In this document: one piece after another, positions 34,542 through 43,090 of the stretch
How the letters are laid out: the number at the start of each line of letters is the position of its first letter
Position numbering within the stretch: the first letter of the stretch is position 1
Assembly: GCF_002563655.1 (NCBI RefSeq)
Contig: NZ_PDIY01000001.1
Location: 3,074,001 to 3,138,000, forward strand
From: Bacillus sp. es.034
GTDB taxonomy: Bacteria > Bacillota > Bacilli > Bacillales > Bacillaceae_B
Direction of reading: 5' to 3'
Length of the DNA: 64,000 nucleotides
Notes under the pieces: generated by a model
Database searches by the model: none
The model's input: only the letters and a program-made list of their open reading frames with translations
Told to the model about the DNA's origin: nothing
Program-made: the position numbers and the translations under genes

Positions 34542-36698
34542 TCAATGAAACAATCCCGACTCTTTTGATTTTTTCATAAAAGCTTTTGTCCTTTTACTTA
34601 GTGGTCCTTTGAAAAATGCACCGAATAGTAAAGCAATGACGCCAAATATGCTTAGAATTAAAATATCCCTGTACATCCTCTCCCAAACGATACCGCCAAC
34701 CGCTTCCCTCATGAGGTCGATGCTATAAGAAAATGGGAGGAAGGGATGGATGATTTGGAAGAATGCGGGCAATAGGGGCACGGGATAAGTCCCTCCGGCT
34801 CCTGCAATCTGCAGGACCAGAAGGACGATGGCCATCGCTTTTCCGATATTCCCAAATACTGATACCAATGTATACACCACAATCATAAAAACAATGCTGA
34901 TAAATAGTCCAAAGCCTATAAACCAACCAGGTTCTGCGATATGAACACCCAGGATAAAAATGTCTCCGACTGTGACAATCAAGGCTTGTATGAAACCGAT
35001 GCAGAGAAAGGTCAGGAATTTCCCGAAATAAATTTGCCTTTCTGTAAACTCATGTGGAGTGATGACTTCAGTTGCTAATAGCGAGATTAACAATAGGGCA
35101 CCTACCCAGATGGCTAACACAGTATAAAATGGGGTCATGGCAGCCCCGTAATTTCGGATTGGAAATAAACTATTTTTATTTAAAACAACCGGTTCTTCAA
35201 AAAAGCTTTTCTCTGCATTAGGATCATTCCGAAGAAGATCAATGATTTCATTGATATCGGTTTCCCCCTGGATATCCCTGATACGGTCGGCAAGCTGACT
35301 GATTTTATCTTTAATGTACGGAAATTGGCTTGAAACGTCTTGGAGGATTTCGGTTCCTTTGCCGATGTTCATATCGGTATCAGCGAGAATCCTTTCCACT
35401 TCCGGAATGGTGCCTTGAATGTCTTCTAAGATTTTTCTTGCTTCATTCAAGGTTCCCTTCGCTTTAGCTACCTCGCCTAATACAGCAGGTTCAATCGTTT
35501 GTTTGTATCTTTTTATAAGTGCATCCATGTCATTATCCGTTTTGCGGGCACGAGCTTTGATGCCCTTGATCAATTCGTTCACATCTTGTTGCTTTGTTGC
35601 AATGAAATCATTTAGTTTCTGACCTTCTTTTTGAATTCTCTCTATTTCGAGCTTTACTTCCTCCAGCTGATTCAGTGCCTGTGCAATCTGTTCTTGGTTT
35701 GGATTTTCTTCATTCTTCTGTAACGATTGTAAGGAAGCTTCAACCGTGTCAATCGTTTGAATGGAAGTGGCAAGTTTATCAGCGACTCCTTTGTTAATGG
35801 TTTCTGCTCCACTAAGGTCAATAGAAGAGGTTTCAATTTGCCCCAGGAATTCGTTGACCCTGGCAGCCATTTCCTGTACTCGCTCCAAATCTTCTTGAAT
35901 GGTTGGAGCCATCTCGTTTAATTCATTTTCAGCTTTTTCAAGAAAATCCGTGGTCTGATCGATCGTATCAATTCCCTGATTCGTCACACGTTTCACATCA
36001 GGAATTTCAGCCTGTGCTTTCTGAATAATTAGTTTGGCACTTTCGGCATCCGACAAAGATTCATTCAGGATAGCACCGATTCCTGGTAACTTTCGATCTA
36101 CTATAAATACATAATCCTCAAACCTTTTTATGTCAGGAAGATCCTTTTGAATCTCAATTCCAAGCTCATTAAAAAGTTCAAATATGGTCCCATTGACAGT
36201 CGAGATAAACGAACCCGTAATTTTATCGACGATCCCACCTGCCCCGGACTCTGTAATTTTCGGGGCGATGGCATTGATCTTTTCGTTTACGTAATATTCC
36301 AATGTTGCCTTTTTAGGTTTATCCTCTATGACAGTGGCTAACTTCCTGGAGAAGTCACTCGGAATGATGATAACCGCGAAATACTCCCCATACTCAACAC
36401 GATCCATCGCTTTTTTTCTATCAACAAACTTCCAGTTCATTTCATTATTTTTCTTTAATTCTTTTACAAGATCCATGCCAATATTCAATTTCTCATCCCT
36501 GAGTTCTGTCCCATTATCTTCATTCACAATCCCGACCGGAAGCTGATCGGTCTTGCTGTAAGGATCCCACGAAGCGCCGATGTTAAACCAGGCGTACAAA
36601 GATGGTAACAACATTAAACCACCTATCAAGAACGCAGCAACCCAATTCCTGGATACCATTTTAATATCCCGTGTAAAAATCCTCCAGCTATTTCGCAT
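34542..36698 (-). CDS. YhgE/Pip-family membrane protein
   Basis: 718 aa. An N-terminal membrane helix (about 20-36) is followed by the YhgE/Pip motif YAWFNIGASWDPYSKTDQLP and VGIVNEDNG. A long coiled-coil extracellular region (about 200-500) leads to five or six C-terminal membrane segments of ABC-2 type (about 525-700). Homologues include the lactococcal phage infection protein Pip and the EsaA component of type VII secretion. No other type VII genes are seen here. AAGGAAGG before the ATG. Confidence 0.87.
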   Translation of the reverse strand: MRNSWRIFTRDIKMVSRNWVAAFLIGGLMLLPSLYAWFNIGASWDPYSKTDQLPVGIVNEDNGTELRDEKLNIGMDLVKELKKNNEMNWKFVDRKKAMDRVEYGEYFAVIIIPSDFSRKLATVIEDKPKKATLEYYVNEKINAIAPKITESGAGGIVDKITGSFISTVNGTIFELFNELGIEIQKDLPDIKRFEDYVFIVDRKLPGIGAILNESLSDAESAKLIIQKAQAEIPDVKRVTNQGIDTIDQTTDFLEKAENELNEMAPTIQEDLERVQEMAARVNEFLGQIETSSIDLSGAETINKGVADKLATSIQTIDTVEASLQSLQKNEENPNQEQIAQALNQLEEVKLEIERIQKEGQKLNDFIATKQQDVNELIKGIKARARKTDNDMDALIKRYKQTIEPAVLGEVAKAKGTLNEARKILEDIQGTIPEVERILADTDMNIGKGTEILQDVSSQFPYIKDKISQLADRIRDIQGETDINEIIDLLRNDPNAEKSFFEEPVVLNKNSLFPIRNYGAAMTPFYTVLAIWVGALLLISLLATEVITPHEFTERQIYFGKFLTFLCIGFIQALIVTVGDIFILGVHIAEPGWFIGFGLFISIVFMIVVYTLVSVFGNIGKAMAIVLLVLQIAGAGGTYPVPLLPAFFQIIHPFLPFSYSIDLMREAVGGIVWERMYRDILILSIFGVIALLFGAFFKGPLSKRTKAFMKKSKESGLFH

Positions 36699-36798
36699 AT
36701 GAATTCCTTCCTTTGTCCCGAACCTTTAGTTTGGAACTTAGTATACCCAACTTTAAGTTCTTAAGTTACCAACACACACTTGAAATCAACTGGATTCA

Positions 36799-36835
36799 TA
36801 AAAAAAAGGTATCCGACAAATGAAGGCGGATACCT
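36799..36835 (-). terminator. Terminator of the MerR gene
   Basis: AGGTATCCG / CGGATACCT, followed by a run of T on the minus strand. Confidence 0.85.
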
Positions 36836-36865
36836 CTTATATGCTTACGATACTCATGCTGAATT

Positions 36866-37222
36866 TTATTCTGCCAAAGACTTTTTGTACGAACCAATTT
36901 TGTCATTCAACATTTCATTGGTTGATAGCAGGGTTTCAATCTGTTCTTGTATATTTATTTGATGCTCTTCTAGGAGTATCAATCTCTCTTTTGTTGTATG
37001 ATTCCCTTCTATCACTAACCCGGTATAATCTTTAATAGTGGCGATAGGCATTTTTGTCTCCCTTAATTTCATAACAAATTTTAGCCATATAAGGTGGGAA
37101 TCGGTATACCTTCGAATACCTGAACTAGAACGATCTGGTGTGATGATTCCTTCTTTTTCATAATAACGAAGAGTATGGGAAGTGATCCCCAATGCTTCCG
37201 ATGCTTCACTGATACTATACAT
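36866..37222 (-). CDS. MerR-family regulator
   Basis: 118 aa. Winged helix-turn-helix at the N-terminus (YSISEASEALGITSHTLRYYEKEGIITP), a basic wing (SGIRRYTDSHL) and a dimerization coiled coil. No cysteine sensing motif, so it resembles the AdhR/YraB-type regulators of aldehyde stress. Divergent to the dehydrogenase gene; the intergenic promoter has the long spacer that MerR proteins act on. Confidence 0.88.
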   Translation of the reverse strand: MYSISEASEALGITSHTLRYYEKEGIITPDRSSSGIRRYTDSHLIWLKFVMKLRETKMPIATIKDYTGLVIEGNHTTKERLILLEEHQINIQEQIETLLSTNEMLNDKIGSYKKSLAE

Positions 37223-37248
37223 TCATGATTCCTCCTTTGCATAAACAC

Positions 37249-37279
37249 TTGACTTGGAGTCCACTCTAACCGTTAGGAT
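37249..37279 (+). promoter_or_regulatory. MerR-type promoter of the dehydrogenase gene
   Basis: TTGACT (37249-37254) and TAGGAT (37274-37279) with a 19-base spacer, and an imperfect dyad TTGGAGT-CC-ACTCTAA over the spacer: the standard layout for activation by a MerR protein. Confidence 0.75.
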
Positions 37280-37313
37280 AGAAGTGTACCATAATCAGAC
37301 AGGAGGATAAAAT

Positions 37314-38078
37314 ATGAATTATACAGTCATTACCGGAGCAAGCTCAGGTATCGGATATGAGGCTTCACTTGCATTTGCAGCAAGAGGGAAGAATATTATT
37401 GCTGTTGCCAGACGGGAAGATAAATTGAATGAACTGAAGAGTGAGATCGTTTCCGCTTACCCAGATGTGGATGTCATTACGATGACAGTTGATTTATCTT
37501 TAAGTGAGAACGTCTATCAGTTTTATGAAAGCTTGAAACAGTATAATATTCAAACATTGATTAATAATGCCGGGTTTGGAAATTTTGATTCCGTACCTGA
37601 GCAAAATCTGACTAAAATTCAAAGTATGTTAAATCTTAACATAGAAGCATTGACCCTGTTATCTTCCCTATTTGTCCGGGATTATGAACACGTAGCCGGC
37701 ACTCAATTGATCAATGTTTCTTCAGGGGGAGGATATACGATTGTTGCGGATGCCGTTACCTACTGCGCAACGAAGTTCTATGTGAGTGCATTCACAGAAG
37801 GACTCGCTCAGGAACTTGCTTCAAAAGGTTCACAGATGAAAGCGAAAGTACTAGCACCTGCTGCGACAGAAACCGAGTTTGCACAGCGATCATTTGATCT
37901 ACCTGATTTCAATTATGACGGTACCGTCCCCCACTATCATACAGCAAAGGAAATGGCACAATTCATGCTCGAACTCTATGACAGTGAAAAAGTGGTTGGG
38001 ATTGTAAACGGAGAAACCTATGAGTTCAATTTAGTGGATCCTATTTATCCATATGCCAAACGGGCATCTCAAAAGTAA
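37314..38078 (+). CDS. Short-chain dehydrogenase/reductase
   Basis: 254 aa classical SDR. Cofactor motif TGASSGIG, NNAG, and the catalytic YCATK with the serine in NVSSGGG. NADP preference is suggested by the Arg residues after the second strand (VARRED). AGGAGG precedes the ATG. Expression is likely controlled by the divergent MerR regulator; substrate unknown. Confidence 0.88.
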   Translation: MNYTVITGASSGIGYEASLAFAARGKNIIAVARREDKLNELKSEIVSAYPDVDVITMTVDLSLSENVYQFYESLKQYNIQTLINNAGFGNFDSVPEQNLTKIQSMLNLNIEALTLLSSLFVRDYEHVAGTQLINVSSGGGYTIVADAVTYCATKFYVSAFTEGLAQELASKGSQMKAKVLAPAATETEFAQRSFDLPDFNYDGTVPHYHTAKEMAQFMLELYDSEKVVGIVNGETYEFNLVDPIYPYAKRASQK

Positions 38079-38109
38079 AGTAAACGTTTTAACAAGATAA
38101 CCTTAGTAC

Positions 38110-38141
38110 AGTATCACGAAGTCACTCTGCTTCGTGATACT
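38110..38141 (+). terminator. Terminator of the SDR gene
   Basis: AGTATCACGAAG / CTTCGTGATACT, 12-base stem; weak T-run. Confidence 0.65.
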
Positions 38142-38302
38142 ATCAATTCTTCCCCTATAAATAACTACCACCAATCCCCTGCCTAAACCCCCCTCCACAT
38201 CGTAATTTTCTGGTTTATCTAATATTTGAATGGGGTAATAGAGTAATATTTGATTTTATAAAATATAGAAAATTTTATTCTGGTATCGCGATGGGGGTTA
38301 AG

Positions 38303-39325
38303 ATGATGGCGAAGTATAATATTGACGTGAATGGATCTCTGTTTGATTGGGATTTGGATAAAGGATCTATAACATTTGAAAATGATGAGGTCGTTCTATT
38401 CTGGGTGAATACTGCTTTTAAAACGTTGATCGATTCAATCGAGGAGATCGCTGGTGAAAAAGAAGCCAGATTGGTTCTTGAAACAGCCGGCTATCGTACC
38501 GGCCTGATCGTCAGTGACTTCTACTTGAAATCCATTGGAGAGCCGGAAAGAATTCTGGATAAACTTCCTAATACATATGTAACCGCTGGATGGGGGATAA
38601 CAGAGATTCTTTCCTATTCCATTGAAGATAAAACGGCTGTCGTCCAATTTTGTAACGGATGGGAATATAAAGTGAATGTCGCACAGGGAAAAGAAAAAGA
38701 AGGTACCTTCATGCCTGGTCATTGGGCTGGTGTACTTACTGGAATATTCGGCTCCAAAGTTTGGTACCGGGTGGCTAAAAGCCAGATCAGTGGGGACAAC
38801 TGTAGTGTATATGAGTTTTTCGCATCCGATATTTCTCCTTCTTTGAATGTCAATGCGTTAATGGAAGAACAAACCTTAGCAGCCCAAGAAGAATTGGAGC
38901 GCATTACAAAGCAGAGAACAGAAGTTTTATCCGAAATAATCAAAGAAATTTCTTCTCCGATCATTCCTGTATTGGACTCGATTCTCGTCGTTCCTCTCGT
39001 TGGTCGTTATAATGAAATCAGAGCTGAAGAATTGCTCAATAAAACACTTCTCAATCTGCCGCGCTATAAAGCTGAATTTCTGATTATCGATTTGACCAGT
39101 CTCAGCAGGGTGGATGATTATACGTTATCTTTCATCCAGAAATTCGTAAGTGCAGCCTCCCTATTGGGTACCACTTGTTTACTTGTAGGGATTTCTTCTG
39201 AACTGAGTATCAAAGTCACCCAAAGTGGCTATCGCATAAACCATATTCCCTGCTTTTCAATCCTGCAACAGGGAGTCAACTACGCGTTGGATCAATTAGG
39301 CATGGAAATCATCAAGAAGATGTAA
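38303..39325 (+). CDS. V4R-like sensor with C-terminal STAS domain (RsbR-like)
   Basis: About 340 aa. The N-terminal half (to about 190) looks like a V4R/XylR-N ligand-binding domain (HWAGVLTGIFGSKVWYR, then the cysteine of GDNCSVYEF). A linker helix with QRTEVLSEI leads to a STAS domain (about 220-335; EISSPIIPVLDSILVVPLVG, FLIIDLTSLSRVDD). STAS proteins of this type are stressosome components; the DLTS site is a candidate position for RsbT-type phosphorylation. Known RsbR paralogues usually have a globin-like sensor, so this architecture is less common. GGGGGT lies before the ATG at 38303. Confidence 0.78.
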   Translation: MMAKYNIDVNGSLFDWDLDKGSITFENDEVVLFWVNTAFKTLIDSIEEIAGEKEARLVLETAGYRTGLIVSDFYLKSIGEPERILDKLPNTYVTAGWGITEILSYSIEDKTAVVQFCNGWEYKVNVAQGKEKEGTFMPGHWAGVLTGIFGSKVWYRVAKSQISGDNCSVYEFFASDISPSLNVNALMEEQTLAAQEELERITKQRTEVLSEIIKEISSPIIPVLDSILVVPLVGRYNEIRAEELLNKTLLNLPRYKAEFLIIDLTSLSRVDDYTLSFIQKFVSAASLLGTTCLLVGISSELSIKVTQSGYRINHIPCFSILQQGVNYALDQLGMEIIKKM

Positions 39326-39333
39326 TAGTAAGT

Positions 39334-39354
39334 AGGCAGGATTATTTCCTGCCT
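39334..39354. terminator. Short hairpin between convergent genes
   Basis: AGGCAGGA / TCCTGCCT with a 5-base loop. Confidence 0.5.
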
Positions 39355-39355
39355 C

Positions 39356-40210
39356 TTACCTTATATCCAAGCGATGAATATGATGTTCCACGTTCATATG
39401 ATTGCAGAGGGAAATCACGTATTTTAAAAACTTAATGGTTTGTTTTACCCGAATGTCATTGGAAACTGAGTCCACACCCTGCACCCCTGAACGAATATTC
39501 ATTGCTTCCCTAATCAGACTATGCCACTCTTCAGGGAGTTCCTGCAATCCATACTGACCCGCAGCCTGCTTTGAAATGATCGAAGCTTCTTTTAAAGTGT
39601 AATATTGACGAAGAACCCCAAGGACTGACCACTCTATTTCAGTATCAATCATAGCGGTAGGGTAATGCTTTACCTCTTCTATCGATTCTTCGAAAGAATG
39701 AAGTCTTCGGACCCAATATGTATTCATATTATGAAGGACATATTGGCACAATTCCTGTGAAGAAGGTCCTGAGATGGATGATAAAATTTCAGGTCCTACA
39801 ACTCTAATCCCCTTATGCTTCATTACATACCATGTGATAGGGTTGAAGTTGAAATACTCTCCAAAGTTTAATTCACCATTGTTAAAGTATGCGTGCATTT
39901 CGTTCTCGTCTTTACAGCTTGAGTCCATCTTCCCTATATCGTCTTTCACAATATATACTCCGTCCATGTCCGGTTTTTGAAACTTTTGTTGAAGTGTTTT
40001 ATGTATTCGATAAAGTGCGCTGGAGTCTTCTTTCGACAGTCTACGCTTTGTGACGGTAATAAAATCAATGTCACTGGAATCATTCACGTATGCTTCCAGG
40101 GCAATGGACCCGTGGACATATAAACCTTCGAGTGTTTCCGGCAGATAATGATTGAATAGATTAATATACTCAAGTAGTACCTTGTCAACTATTTGCGGTA
40201 AGTCCTTCAA
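39356..40210 (-). CDS. Nucleotidyltransferase, aminoglycoside adenylyltransferase (ANT)-like
   Basis: 284 aa, TTG start behind GGGGGAG. The nucleotidyltransferase core is YVHGSIALEAY...SDIDF, with the two metal-binding Asp of DID. The C-terminal helical domain (DTEIEWSVLGVLRQYYTLKE) is as in AadA/ANT(9) enzymes. Such chromosomal homologues do not always give resistance; the substrate is not known. Confidence 0.8.
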   Translation of the reverse strand: MKDLPQIVDKVLLEYINLFNHYLPETLEGLYVHGSIALEAYVNDSSDIDFITVTKRRLSKEDSSALYRIHKTLQQKFQKPDMDGVYIVKDDIGKMDSSCKDENEMHAYFNNGELNFGEYFNFNPITWYVMKHKGIRVVGPEILSSISGPSSQELCQYVLHNMNTYWVRRLHSFEESIEEVKHYPTAMIDTEIEWSVLGVLRQYYTLKEASIISKQAAGQYGLQELPEEWHSLIREAMNIRSGVQGVDSVSNDIRVKQTIKFLKYVISLCNHMNVEHHIHRLDIR

Positions 40211-40291
40211 GTGATCTCCCCCAATGAATAAGCATGTCTTTCAATACCAATTATTTCAAATTATTGATGGGGATTCAAGTAGGATTTGTCT

Positions 40292-40333
40292 AATTAAAAA
40301 ACACACTGCTTCCATTATGGTCACTGTGTGTTT
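40292..40333 (-). terminator. Terminator overlapping the end of the CBO0543-type gene
   Basis: AAACACA / TGTGTTT arms; on the minus strand TTTTTT follows. The 5' arm includes the last codons of the gene. Confidence 0.6.
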
Positions 40334-40902
40334 CGACTCTTCCCTTTTTCAAAATAAACAAATAAATTCGTGATCCATTTCGCGATTATTCCTACAGTAA
40401 TGTATATCACAAATAGATGGATGTAACTTGTGCCTTTGTTCATATCAAAGAGACCTGCACTCAGAAGGATGGGCTTAAACACAAATGCAAAAACTGCGCT
40501 GAGTAAGATCAGGTAGAGATAATAGTTCTTCTTGTGACGATAGGTCCATTGGTATACGAACATATAGGAAACTGGAACAAGAGAAACGTCCAGTGAAATA
40601 GAACTTGCCAATAAAGGATAGAGTTTATATGGATAGAACCACTTCAGCATATTTGCCCCGATGGCATCTGCATAGGTAAAGAAAACATGAACATTATATC
40701 CATAAAACCCGAATAAAAGTGCATTTTTTTTATCCAGGAAAAGGAAAAGGAATAGTAGCGGCAAAAGGAAGAATGCAGTCATCACCCAGAACTGCCAGGA
40801 GCCAAGGTCAGAAAATTGGTGCCAGTAATTGATCCACGTATCTGTTTGTTCACGTTGGATTTCTTTCAACTTGGAAAGCATATTTATTTGTTTTTCGCTC
40901 AT
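40321..40902 (-). CDS. CBO0543-type multi-pass membrane protein
   Basis: 193 aa from the ATG at 40902 (AGGAGTGA upstream). About five membrane segments after an N-terminal amphipathic helix (KLKEIQREQTDTWINYWHQF). The pattern fits the CBO0543 family of Bacillus membrane proteins, whose function is unknown. The frame is open 14 codons upstream without a site. Confidence 0.65.
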   Translation of the reverse strand: MSEKQINMLSKLKEIQREQTDTWINYWHQFSDLGSWQFWVMTAFFLLPLLFLFLFLDKKNALLFGFYGYNVHVFFTYADAIGANMLKWFYPYKLYPLLASSISLDVSLVPVSYMFVYQWTYRHKKNYYLYLILLSAVFAFVFKPILLSAGLFDMNKGTSYIHLFVIYITVGIIAKWITNLFVYFEKGKSRNTQ

Positions 40903-40987
40903 TGGTTTCACTCCTAAGATACATATATACCTTAGTATGAGCAAGTCAAAGGTGGTTTATTATATAAGTGCTTTATTTCCCTTAAGT

Positions 40988-42385
40988 TCAAGCTTTATTG
41001 ATAGCATCTTTCATAATGGATTCAGCTGTTTCCTTACCATTTTGAATACAGGCACCGATCCCTACACCAAAGTAGGAAGCTCCAGCTAACTTCACTTGTG
41101 GCATCTCGGTTAATAGGATTTCATTTAATGCATTTACAGATTGATTGTGCCCCAGATGATAATTCGGCATCAGATTGTCCCATTTGGTAACTTCGATTGA
41201 AACCGGATCTGCATCGATTCCGACGGTCCTTTTAATATCTTCCAGTGCCACACCCGTCAGTTCTTCTTCTCTCAAATTCTTTAACTGGTCGTAATAAGTA
41301 TTCGTACTCTTATAAAAGAGTCTCACCAGCAGGTTGTGGTTCCGGGATGTATGTTTCCATTTTCGGCTCGTCCAAGTACATGCATTGCACTTCACTTCAC
41401 TGCCTTTGGAGACAATGAATCCTGTACCATCCGCCGGAAGCATCTCATCAGGAACATTAAATCCCAGATAGATGGAGAGCAAGGAAGAGTTTCTTAGTGC
41501 ATTAAAATACTTGTCTAACTTTTCATGTTTTAGAATCTGTTGAGTCACATCATGAGGCGTTGCAAATATGACATAATCCGCTTGGATGCTTTCATGGCCA
41601 TTTAAAGTGAGCTCATACTTACCTGCACTCATATGTAGACTTTTTATCTCTGTTCCTTTTAGTATCATCGCATCCCCGCACTCTTCTTCCAAACGGTCGA
41701 TGATGGTGGATAATCCATGTCTAAAGGAAATAAACTTTTTATTTGAAGACCCTTTGAATTTCTGCCTGTTTGCAGATAATCCTTTGATGATGCTTCCATA
41801 TTCATTTTTATAATCAAAAAGATATGGTAGAGTCGAGGCCATGGTCAGTTTATACAAGCTCCCTGAATAGACTCCTGATAATACAGGGGCAATCTGATTT
41901 TCCACAAGTTCCTTCCCGAGAAATGCTTCCAAAAATTCTCCGATGGAACTTTCCTTCGTGAATACAGTATTTTTCGTCTCCAGGTCCAGAAGAGCTGCTT
42001 TCTTTCCGGCTTCAGAAATAAGTGTGCTTTCATAAAGTGCTTCTATGCTCATGGGAATACCGAAAATGGTGTCGGGAGGTATTCTATGCAGTTCACCATT
42101 TGTGTATATGTAAGATGTTCCTGTTTCGTTATATACAAGTTCGTTTTGAAGATGAAGTTCATTGACCAATGGAAGTACTCCCTCATTACGGGCCACAATG
42201 GAATCTGCGCCAGCTTCCATAATAAAGTCACCTTCCGTTATCGTCCTGATCTTACCACCGAGCTGTTGATCTCTTTCAATTAACACTAACTCAATATCCA
42301 GATTTTGTTCCCTGGACACTTTTTGCAGGTAATACATAGCTGTTAAGCCTGTAATGCCCCCGCCTACAATAACTACTTTCTTCAT
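40988..42385 (-). CDS. hemY: HemY/CgoX-type coproporphyrinogen III oxidase
   Basis: 465 aa FAD-dependent oxidase of the protoporphyrinogen/coproporphyrinogen oxidase family. FAD-binding VVIVGGGITGLTA at the N-terminus, ERDQQLGGKIRT, and the C-terminal GASYFGVGIGACIQNGKETAE. In Firmicutes this type oxidizes coproporphyrinogen III to coproporphyrin III in heme synthesis. It is normally in a hemEHY operon; here it stands alone, so it could be a second copy. Start at 42385, where GGAG is eight bases upstream; the ATG at 42394 is too close to that site. Confidence 0.85.
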   Translation of the reverse strand: MKKVVIVGGGITGLTAMYYLQKVSREQNLDIELVLIERDQQLGGKIRTITEGDFIMEAGADSIVARNEGVLPLVNELHLQNELVYNETGTSYIYTNGELHRIPPDTIFGIPMSIEALYESTLISEAGKKAALLDLETKNTVFTKESSIGEFLEAFLGKELVENQIAPVLSGVYSGSLYKLTMASTLPYLFDYKNEYGSIIKGLSANRQKFKGSSNKKFISFRHGLSTIIDRLEEECGDAMILKGTEIKSLHMSAGKYELTLNGHESIQADYVIFATPHDVTQQILKHEKLDKYFNALRNSSLLSIYLGFNVPDEMLPADGTGFIVSKGSEVKCNACTWTSRKWKHTSRNHNLLVRLFYKSTNTYYDQLKNLREEELTGVALEDIKRTVGIDADPVSIEVTKWDNLMPNYHLGHNQSVNALNEILLTEMPQVKLAGASYFGVGIGACIQNGKETAESIMKDAINKA

Positions 42386-42545
42386 ACCATCCACTCCATT
42401 AATTACGTGTATGTATACAGATTATCATGTTTTAGAGAGATTAGAAAAAGAAACTGTGTCTGAAATAGGAATATGGCAGGTAATATGAATAAGGGCATCA
42501 TCTTATAACCTAGTTCTTTCTTAACTATTTACTTCTAATTCAAAG

Positions 42546-42573
42546 TTGACAACTAGGAATAGTTTGATATAAC
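42546..42573 (+). promoter_or_regulatory. Promoter of the riboswitch transcript
   Basis: TTGACA (42546-42551) and TATAAC (42568-42573), spacer 16. A GAATTCTGATAATCA stretch just downstream holds a half-site like those of Fur boxes (TGATAAT), but no full box. Confidence 0.6.
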
Positions 42574-42603
42574 ATATAATAGAATTCTGATAATCACATA
42601 GCC

Positions 42604-42709
42604 ACTTATCCAGAGAGGTAGAGGGACTGGCCCAATGATACCTCAGCAACAGATTCTATTTTCTAGAACACTGTGCTAATTCCACAAGCGTTAAGCTTGA
42701 AAGATAAGT
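42604..42709 (+). promoter_or_regulatory. SAM-I (S-box) riboswitch aptamer
   Basis: All conserved S-box elements are seen: P1 ACTTATC / GATAAGT, CAGAGAGGTAGAGGGACTGG, CCCAATGATACCTCAGCAAC, and the P3/P4 segment GTGCTAATTCCACAAGCG with CTTGAAAGATAAG. S-adenosylmethionine binding should favour the downstream terminator. Confidence 0.95.
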
Positions 42710-42728
42710 TGAAGTTTTTCCAATTAAA

Positions 42729-42762
42729 CCTCTTCTTATCTAACTAGGAAGTGGGCTTTTTT
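42729..42762 (+). terminator. Riboswitch-controlled terminator
   Basis: CCTCTTC / GAAGTGGG (one bulge) followed by CTTTTTT. The CTTATCT inside the loop side can pair with AGATAAG of aptamer stem P1, giving an antiterminator when SAM is low. Confidence 0.8.
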
Positions 42763-42814
42763 ACTTTAAAAGTCTCTTCCTCTGTTTATTTATATTATAA
42801 GAGGAGTGATCATA

Positions 42815-43030
42815 ATGGGAGATAATCTCCATGAAGCAAACAATAAAAGAAGAAATGAATTAATTAACAAATTGATTGTCCATAACGTTTTCAAAAAAGG
42901 TAATAAACAATTATTTGAGTTGACACTTAGAGAACTTGAGGATGAATATCACTATATTCAAAAGGAAAGCCATCCTCATAGTGATGTCGGCTCTATTCAC
43001 TGGAAGACTTACACCAAGCTAACCAGTTAG
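42815..43030 (+). CDS. Small FbpA-like protein under a SAM riboswitch
   Basis: 71 aa from the ATG at 42815 (AGAGGAG upstream). The segment RRNELINKLIVHNVFKKGN followed by LFELTLRELEDEYHYI matches what I recall of the Fur-regulated basic protein A (FbpA) family. It has no membrane segment or signal. In B. subtilis Fbp proteins help iron sparing together with the FsrA RNA. Here the gene is preceded by an S-box, not by a clear Fur box, and is the only gene downstream of it before a convergent gene. The family assignment is from memory and could be distant. Confidence 0.7.
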   Translation: MGDNLHEANNKRRNELINKLIVHNVFKKGNKQLFELTLRELEDEYHYIQKESHPHSDVGSIHWKTYTKLTS

Positions 43031-43054
43031 AAGCCTTTAATGGCCAAACAAAAC

Positions 43055-43083
43055 AATGACGCGGGCCTATGGCTCACGTCATT
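43055..43083. terminator. Hairpin between convergent genes
   Basis: AATGACG / CGTCATT outer stem with GCC / GGC inner stem. Confidence 0.6.
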
Positions 43084-43090
43084 TCAATAG

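Noticed and set aside
33524-36698. Type VII secretion locus suggested by the YhgE/Pip (EsaA-like) protein
   Set aside because: No WXG100, EssB or EssC-like genes are nearby.
39356-40210. Acquired aminoglycoside resistance gene
   Set aside because: No mobile element or resistance genes nearby; only the general nucleotidyltransferase family can be supported.
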